NCBI GenBank assembly: GCA_032622095.1
Contig: CP136064.1
Location: 133,557,129 to 133,621,128, forward strand
DNA: 64,000 bases
Source of the DNA: Siphonodentalium dalli
Lineage: Eukaryota; Mollusca; Scaphopoda; Gadilida; Siphonodentaliidae
Direction: 5' to 3'
In this document: positions 57,402-64,000 of the stretch, piece after piece
Numbering within the stretch: position 1 is the stretch's first letter
How the letters are laid out: the number at the start of each line of letters is the position of its first letter
Translations under genes and position numbers: made by a program
The notes under the pieces: generated by a model
The model's input: only the letters and a program-made list of their open reading frames with translations
Databases searched by the model: none
Told to the model about the DNA's origin: nothing

Positions 57402-57522
57402 TTTTTATCGGGTATACTTTTTTTCTAATCGAATTTAAAGATTTTTATGACTCTTTGAAGTTTTTATTGAAGAAAATTTGACACAAAATGGACTTTAGAA
57501 AAAAGGTATACCCGAAAATAAG
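57402..57522. repeat. About 120-bp inverted-repeat MITE
   Basis: TTATCGGGTATACTTTTTTT pairs with AAAAAAGGTATACCCGAAAA. The arms are about 22 bp. Confidence 0.6.
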
Positions 57523-59730
57523 ATAGAGTTGGGTCTTGGCAATCTAAAAAGTGTTAAGCCAGCTTCTGATAAGTTAGTTTGCCCCTCCGGACAATCCCCC
57601 AAACATATACCACCCCCAGAATTTAGCGTAAAAATAGGTCAGACTACAAATCCGAGTTTATACGTGACAGCCGACGTCACAAAATGCATTGAATTCTGAA
57701 CGTAATTTGACAAAATTTTCGTTTAAAATTTATACTTTTACACAATAACATGTGGTTATAACTAAAGTTGAATTTGGTTTGCTTAGTTTTCAAAATAACA
57801 ATCTTTTAAAAGAGTTTTGTGGCAAATAATTATGATTTTTTTTTTCTTTGAATTGAGTTTATCTACTTTCACTTTCTACTGAATTTTTTGAAGTTGGTCT
57901 ATGACTTACTGTACTGTAGATAGCGTGTCAACACTGATAGAAATCATATAGAACACACATATAATGCAGGTCTTTCTGTTGCAGGAATAATTATCTTATT
58001 TTGTGAATTTTTGTCATGTGCAAATATCTAATTCAACATAAATTTAATTTTATTAAATTACATGCAAATACAATGTCAATCAATTCAACACACTGACCAG
58101 CAATGACAGCTGCTAATTTGTTGTTGTTCAGCTGCTCAAGTTGGAACTCCATTGACCATACTAGTATGTGTGTGGTTCTCTATTGCTTAATTGTCATAAA
58201 TAATATTGTATATACATGTAGACATCAAGTGACTTAGAACGCATCAAGTTGATTTAAGCATGAAGTGGAAAACATTTAAACAAGCATGAATTACATCTGA
58301 ATCAATTCAATATTTTTTCCAGTTCAACATTCACAATTTTTGAGCACCGAATGTTTCAATCAGGATTGCTGTACTTTGGTGTTTATGTTCTCACCATCTC
58401 TGTTTTTATATAATAACCACGACAAAAAACTGCAAAATTCACTAGATACTGTATAACAATGTTAATCTCCATAAACATCCGTAGGGAACTTGTGTTTTTT
58501 GTTTAGGATATCATGACATAGGCAAGTCATTCTCACTCTCATGGAGGGTTTGGGATATGTTGCATTGAATTTCTATCTAGCTGTGTCTGGTGAACGCGAC
58601 ACTAAGAAGTGACAGTAAGACACAAAGACAGTTCAATAAACGTATCACTAACCCCATGAAATGGAAGTCACTTGTCTACATTAAAGATAATACAGATTTG
58701 ACACACTTGGACATGGGTACACCATTCAGCTATATAATTGCAATGATAGTTATCTATAAAACTTTTCAACCCACAATAGATCAAACACCCACATCCCATA
58801 TTCACAGTATAGTTGTCTTCATGGGGGGGGGGGGGGGGGGGGGGGGGGTCCTAGAAAACAGACATAAATTACAAGTGTTAAATGTTACCAACCAAACTCC
58901 AGGCAGAGTTATCTCCCATCGCTCCGCTGAGATACCACTGCCATAAGGACATTTGGTAAGGATTTCTTAACGTGTTCTCAGTTCTTATGTTTTAGGATTG
59001 AAATTGTCTATGTCTGGCTCAGTTCATATTGTTCTTATCAATACCATTATTGCAAACTTTTGGTGGTCAAAATAAGATAATAGGTGACTAAATATAGTTT
59101 CCGACGATATATAAAAATAGATGTATCGGTCCGCAAAGTATCATCCTTGTGGCAGTGCTATATCGCAGAGGGCGCTGCATGGAGTTTGGTTATCAACAAG
59201 ATTCAACGGATCGTAACTTGGTGCAATGTGCTCGATTTCCCGGGAAACGGAAACTGAAAGTTGGAAATTTTTAGGAATTCTGCCGACAGTGTCGCAGATA
59301 ACTGGTCGCACATAATGACGTCCATTTAAGAACGTAATAGACTGATTGTTCTATGGTTTCTGTTCATTCCACTCTATGTTTTGTCATGCATAACGGCAGC
59401 TGACATTGAATTTTATTCATATAATCTGAATTGGATATCTGAAGTTCTAAACATATGGTAATCAATTGAGTTAAATTCCGCATCTAGCGATCAAGCACCG
59501 TGTAGACAATTTATTACAGTGTCGATACAGATTACAAATACATGCGGTGATTGATCACCGTCACAGGTTTCGATCGAAGCACATAATTTGCAAAATGCAT
59601 GTGTATGCTGAACGCAATACATTCACAATTACACTACTTTGGTTTCTTGGCAACCGTGTGCTTCAATTTTTGTGATGTCAGGTCATTTGCCATGTGTTTC
59701 TAGACTCAAAAAACGACACTACACCAAAGT
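57523..59730. other. No gene recognised
   Basis: AT-rich. Contains the 26-G run at 58823-58848; the open frame across it (58590-58946) is not convincing. Confidence 0.4.
58823..58848 (+). repeat. Poly-G tract (26 G)
   Basis: An uninterrupted 26-G run. Confidence 0.95.
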
Positions 59731-59734
59731 AACA

Positions 59735-59852
59735 TCGATTCGAGAATATCCGAATCGGCGGACCCGAATTGGCGGACCGATTCGGTGTCGATCTCGAATC
59801 GGGTGCCCGATATCGACATCGAATCGAATCTCGAATATTCGCAGATCCCTAT
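59735..59852 (-). repeat. Single iteron-rich terminus (CGAATCGG motif)
   Basis: Variants of CGAATCGG/ATCGAATC fill 120 bp and end in GCAGATCCCTA. Read outward-in it begins TAGGGATCTGCGAATATTCG, resembling a hAT-type terminus. No inverted partner was found. Confidence 0.45.
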
Positions 59853-59860
59853 TACAAACT

Positions 59861-62800
59861 TCCCAACAAGTGTTCCTAAATATGCAACGATGTGGACAGA
59901 ATGTGGGGAATATAATTTTGGGTAATAATATAATATTTATAGCTCATTGGAACGATTTTTTGTGGTGAATTTACTTTCATTGTCAGGTACAATTTTGTCT
60001 GCTTGACAACGTCAACAGGAAGTTACTTTTAGTTGGTGTCTGGCTAGCTCAACTTGGAGATGTGACAATATCATTGGCACTTTCACTCCTCTATCTACAG
60101 GTCGTATGTGTAACTAGATTGTTTCATGACACTTCATACTCAAATAGAATAATAGTTTTAATAATCTTTGGTTGTCTGCCAAAAACATTTCACATGAATG
60201 GAATTACAGTTCATAAGGAGTCCATTTTGTTCTAATAGTATTGACCCTATATGTTCTCCAATAAAGCTGTTTGCATATATGACTTTTTTTTACGCATTCA
60301 TCACAAGACAATATAAAAACTATTCTAAATTATTGAGTGAAAAGTGTTGACAATTCAATAAAATTTTGATGGGAAGGATCGACAGAAACATTTTACATTT
60401 TATCTCCATGCATTGCAGAATGAGTTGTGCCCCAACATCACACCAAGTCAGCCCAATGTTGTGGGCACGGGAATTGCTTAGATTAATAAGCACATACCTG
60501 TACATAATTTAATTAATGCGCTTTGATATACACACTTTTGAGTATATTGTCCACACTATAGTTGAAAAATACAAAGGAAAGGACACACAATTCAATCCCC
60601 ATGCTTTAATTAAGAACACTCCTGCCAAGAAGCGCCCACTGAAAACACACGAGGAATACGGATACACGTGGTATGCTCAGGAGCAACAGTGGGGCTTGTC
60701 ACTTGTGGCTATAAATATAGCTGCTGAACAAGGACAAGTGCTGTTGAATTAATTATCAGCACTTACCCTTATGTTATAACAAGCTGAAACAGTCTCTTTG
60801 TAAACTTTGCATTTAATTTTATCTTTCAAACATTTTGATTTTTAAAAACAATTGATAAAAAAAAATTATTTTAGATTTTTTAAAGACTTTTTTTGCTCAA
60901 TTTAACTGAAAAAAAATAATTAAAAATAATTTAGAAGAAAAAAAAAGTGAAATGAAAATATCTATAGCCGTTATAACATCCACTCACTAGTAGGTATATT
61001 CTCAGCGGTACTAATGAAACGGACGCTTATTCACACCAAGACAAGCGATCAGTCGGGAAAACTACATCGCGACTTTCTTTTAACCTCATATATTTGCAAA
61101 ACAAAATAACTATCTGTGAACTACCTATGCATCTTCTACCTAGTGAACATTTACGAGCTGACTCCTGTGTATTTTTCTCCCAAACTGATACAGAAATACC
61201 CAAAAATTAACATATATATGACAACAAAGTATAAGGCATGTGCCTGAACACAGTTAGTTCCTTGTGCATAAAATGAGAAGAAATTGTTGGAGGTTTTCTG
61301 GTTTACCAAACTTGCAGAACAGTGTCAGAAGGATTGGAAATAAATAAGCTTGCTTCCACCATGTTCCGCCCGAAAACTCCAATGAATTACGATTACGGAG
61401 TTTATGGATTTATGCTATCCATCATGCACGATGATAACGTTCTTAGTGTGTTCGTTTGGTTTTATTTTGTCAATGTTTCATCGCCCCTTGTGCATATGGG
61501 TACAATGACTTTTACATTGCCACTAATCAGGCCGATAAAGAGCATCTCTTCTTTTTGGGATTTGTATTCATGAATATATATAGTATATAGTAACATGCGG
61601 CCCATAGCAAAGTAAAGAGCATTATACATAAACTAAATTCAGAAATGTACGCGCATTTGCGTTTTTGGAAAGTGTTTATGGGAGATTTTGAAATATAATC
61701 GGCAAGTTCAAAAGGGAATTGAGTTATGCTATATGTGAGCCATGATATCTGATTACTAAATCTCGTAATTTATGAGGGTTTAGTTTCAACACCAGTGTGG
61801 TTAATAACTTGATTGCCAAGGTTGCCTATAAATTAATTTATTTGATTTATGATCCAATTTACTTCATAATAATAAACTGATTCCAAGATAAAAGTTCGGG
61901 AGCTTGTTTCAACTAATAGTTCAACTCTTGCTATCAGTTTAATAGCTTGCACGTCGGAGGCAAGTTGTGTTAAACACAAATATGCAGGGTCAAATATATA
62001 CAACAGCATGGTACATCGTCCATGTAACTTCTTAAATATCTACATTTTTAGTTCTATCTTGAGTAATAATTTATTGCTAAATATTTTCTTATTTATTTGC
62101 AAGCCGCATTTAAGTTAGAGCAAAGTGGCTTAACATTGACATAAGCATCACTAAAAAGCCGAATATGGCAAAAACAATAGAAAATATTTTCAGAAACTAG
62201 GATAACATAACTTTAATGTTTTTAATTCTTCATACCAACATTATACTATTGAATTAATTTTGTTTCACTAATTTCATCCTCTCATGGAAATGCCTAGTTA
62301 GATCCCCGAACCGGACCTGGAAACTCAAAATGTTATTACTATACGGAATTGTGGTCAACTCTGTGGAAAGCAGACTTGGAAACTGAATTCACCAACGGTG
62401 TTTGTAGTATGAAACAATAAAGAGCATTAGTTCTTAGTACGTTCCTATCATTATACAAATAAAGAGCGTTTCTCTCACTTCTTTATGGAAAAAATGAAAA
62501 TATCTGAGCCACGACTTTGGCAAAGGTTGATTTCGTGCAAACCCTATTTATCGACCGACATACAAGTGTATGCATATATATATGTAGTATCCCTCCTTCA
62601 AAATTATGTATACCCATTTTGAGGCTCAAATGAGCTATGTCTATTTAACTGCGGTGACTGGAAATATATTACATATACTAGCTCATATATACCCAATACT
62701 CCTAAATTCAGTTATTGTCCAAATTTACTATACATCTGATCAAGCTTTTTGTATTTTCGAATTCCCAAATAATTCACAACAGTGTGTCAAACGCTCTTTA

Positions 62801-63120
62801 TTTCACCATATAAATATATAATGTAGTGAACGCTCTTTATTTTCCAATGTTGTAGGTACATTTGCGTGGAAGTAATTTGTTGGAGTATATATATTAGGAA
62901 TGCGAACAGAGCGCAAGTTCCGGTTAAATATAGCTTTTACATGAGGTGCGGAGTAAATTTAAAACAAGAGGCACTTTATTTTATGAATTTTTTTCTTTCT
63001 AAGATGACAATATGTATACATGTATATGTCTTTTCATGGCAAGGTGCATAAACACAATCCGTAGTCAGATATTAGCAATTGGCGTTTTTATCGGCGTGGA
63101 ACTATATATTCTCTGTACAG
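59861..63120. other. No confident gene; one uncertain open frame
   Basis: AT-rich. Several copies of AACGCTCTTTATT or its complement lie at 61610-62840. Confidence 0.4.
60562..60752 (+). CDS. Uncertain terminal-exon-like open frame
   Basis: After a possible acceptor CACACTATAG (ending 60561) an open frame reads EKYKGKDTQFNPHALIKNTP ... EEYGYTWYAQEQQWGLSLVA and stops at 60752. The composition is protein-like and not part of any repeat I recognise, but I know no family for it and see no upstream exon. It lies on the strand opposite UGGT. It may be chance. Confidence 0.18.
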
Positions 63121-63314
63121 TGAAACCTGCACTGCCAAGAGTGACCACCTCGCTTTAACGACCGGATTGGCTTTGTACGGACTGGTTTTACTATATAAAT
63201 GACCTGCCGTGAGCAACCACCTGTCAAACGCGACCAGCAGTCGGTGATTTGTGGCAAAAATGACCAAATTTACCCGTTATGAACGACCACCAGACATGAA
63301 AAATAAGTCTTTAA

Positions 63315-63648
63315 CCCTTTGGCGAGTAGAACGAAATATATGTCGTCTATCGGTTGAGGAGTAGAACGGCATATATGTCGTTTCAGGAAGTGTTATTTTG
63401 TGTAGACCTAACTTCAATAAATCATCTGATTTATAAATGATTTGTATAGGAGTTATTTTGATTAATATAATGTCCCAAATGTATAAGTGGAATTGATTAT
63501 GATAACACACGTTTAAAAAAATGCACATAAATTAAAACGAATTATTGGACACTTTTGACCCGAACTTGTTAATAATTATTGCTATGACGTTGACGTTAAA
63601 TTTACTCATGACGTCATGTATATGACGTTATAGATACTCTCCAAAGGG
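63315..63648. mobile_element. 334-bp piggyBac-like MITE with TTAA duplication
   Basis: The ends CCCTTTGGCGAGTA and (inverse) CCCTTTGGAGAGTA are flanked by TTAA (63311-63314, 63649-63652). CCC termini with TTAA fit piggyBac. Inside, GAGTAGAACG...ATATATGTCGT occurs twice, at about 63323 and 63359. Confidence 0.8.
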
Positions 63649-63652
63649 TTAA

Positions 63653-64000
63653 CCAGTGCTTTTCCAACGTGAGCCCCAGATGCTTCAGCAGGATGCATTT
63701 CTTTGATTAAAATTATGATTTGGGGATTCCCCACCGGGACATGTGACTTAAGCGGAATTCATCACTCTTATTATTTTTGACGTGAATGTTGACGATGTGT
63801 TTGACCTAACTAATGTATGATGAAATACAAAACAGATCCTATATTCCATAGTAGCATAAAATAGAGACTCTGCCTGACTGTTCTGTTGTTTTTAGCGATA
63901 GGCCTATCATTAATCCAGTCGCTGCCTCATTGTGGCGAAGCATGAAAACGCTTAGGGCAAAGTGTCAAACTTACTCAACGCAGGGATTTAATGTCTGCAC
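63653..64000. other. No feature recognised
   Basis: End of window; nothing visible. Confidence 0.35.

Noticed and set aside
58590-58946. 118-codon open frame on the plus strand
   Set aside because: Passes through the 26-G tract and has no family signature.
2617-62845. AAAGAGC words read as histone downstream elements for U7 pairing
   Set aside because: No histone stem-loop or histone gene lies near any copy.

Overview
This is AT-rich animal (eukaryotic) DNA from a repeat-dense genome. Most likely it comes from a bivalve mollusc: five arrays have the architecture described for bivalve 'pearl' / Helentron-associated (HINE) elements, namely tandem units of about 160 bp, then a CA- or GGAC-type microsatellite, then a terminal hairpin. 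The assignment to bivalves is inference; there is no bacterial-style gene organisation.

The only confident host gene is UDP-glucose:glycoprotein glucosyltransferase (UGGT), on the minus strand. Four consecutive internal exons are present (56947-56841, 43292-43207, 36728-36644, 11746-11664; 107, 86, 85 and 83 bp). Their reading phases fit one another exactly and encode 120 residues just before the glucosyltransferase domain. The introns are about 13.5, 6.5 and 24.9 kb, so nearly everything else in the window is intronic or flanking transposon material. The 5' and 3' parts of the gene were not found and probably lie outside the window.

Layout by region. 1-8 kb: a LINE relic, a 4.7-kb TIR element with a TTA target duplication (1071-5815), a 603-bp piggyBac-like element inside a 44-bp tandem repeat, and a 324-bp TTA-flanked MITE. 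8-13 kb: repeat arrays and UGGT exon 4. 15-25 kb: a nested stack in which a pearl-like element is split by a 9,268-bp TIR element (TAA duplication), which holds a 7,557-bp TIR element (TAA duplication), which holds a 2.49-kb palindrome with roughly 99% identical 0.9-kb arms around a four-finger C2H2 exon. 25-36 kb: pearl-like arrays, a DIRS-like retrotransposon relic (31190-32490) and a 5S rRNA-derived fragment. 38-41.5 kb: a 161-bp unit array with a 7-unit higher-order repeat. 42-49 kb: a hairpin MITE, two hAT-like elements with perfect 8-bp duplications and a HARBI-like transposase relic. 50-56 kb: another array and a 2,252-bp TIR element (TTA duplication). 57-64 kb: mostly featureless AT-rich DNA with a 334-bp TTAA-flanked MITE near the end.

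The most unusual pattern is a set of five elements (324 bp to 9.3 kb) flanked by TTA or TAA duplications, as in the PIF/Harbinger superfamily. In each one the sequence just inside the TIRs is built from a short iterated motif private to that element (TTCCGCAAA, ATCGGTACCGAT, ACCGACCGAT, GCGGAGTTT, TTAAGCGCAAT). None of them contains a recognisable transposase.
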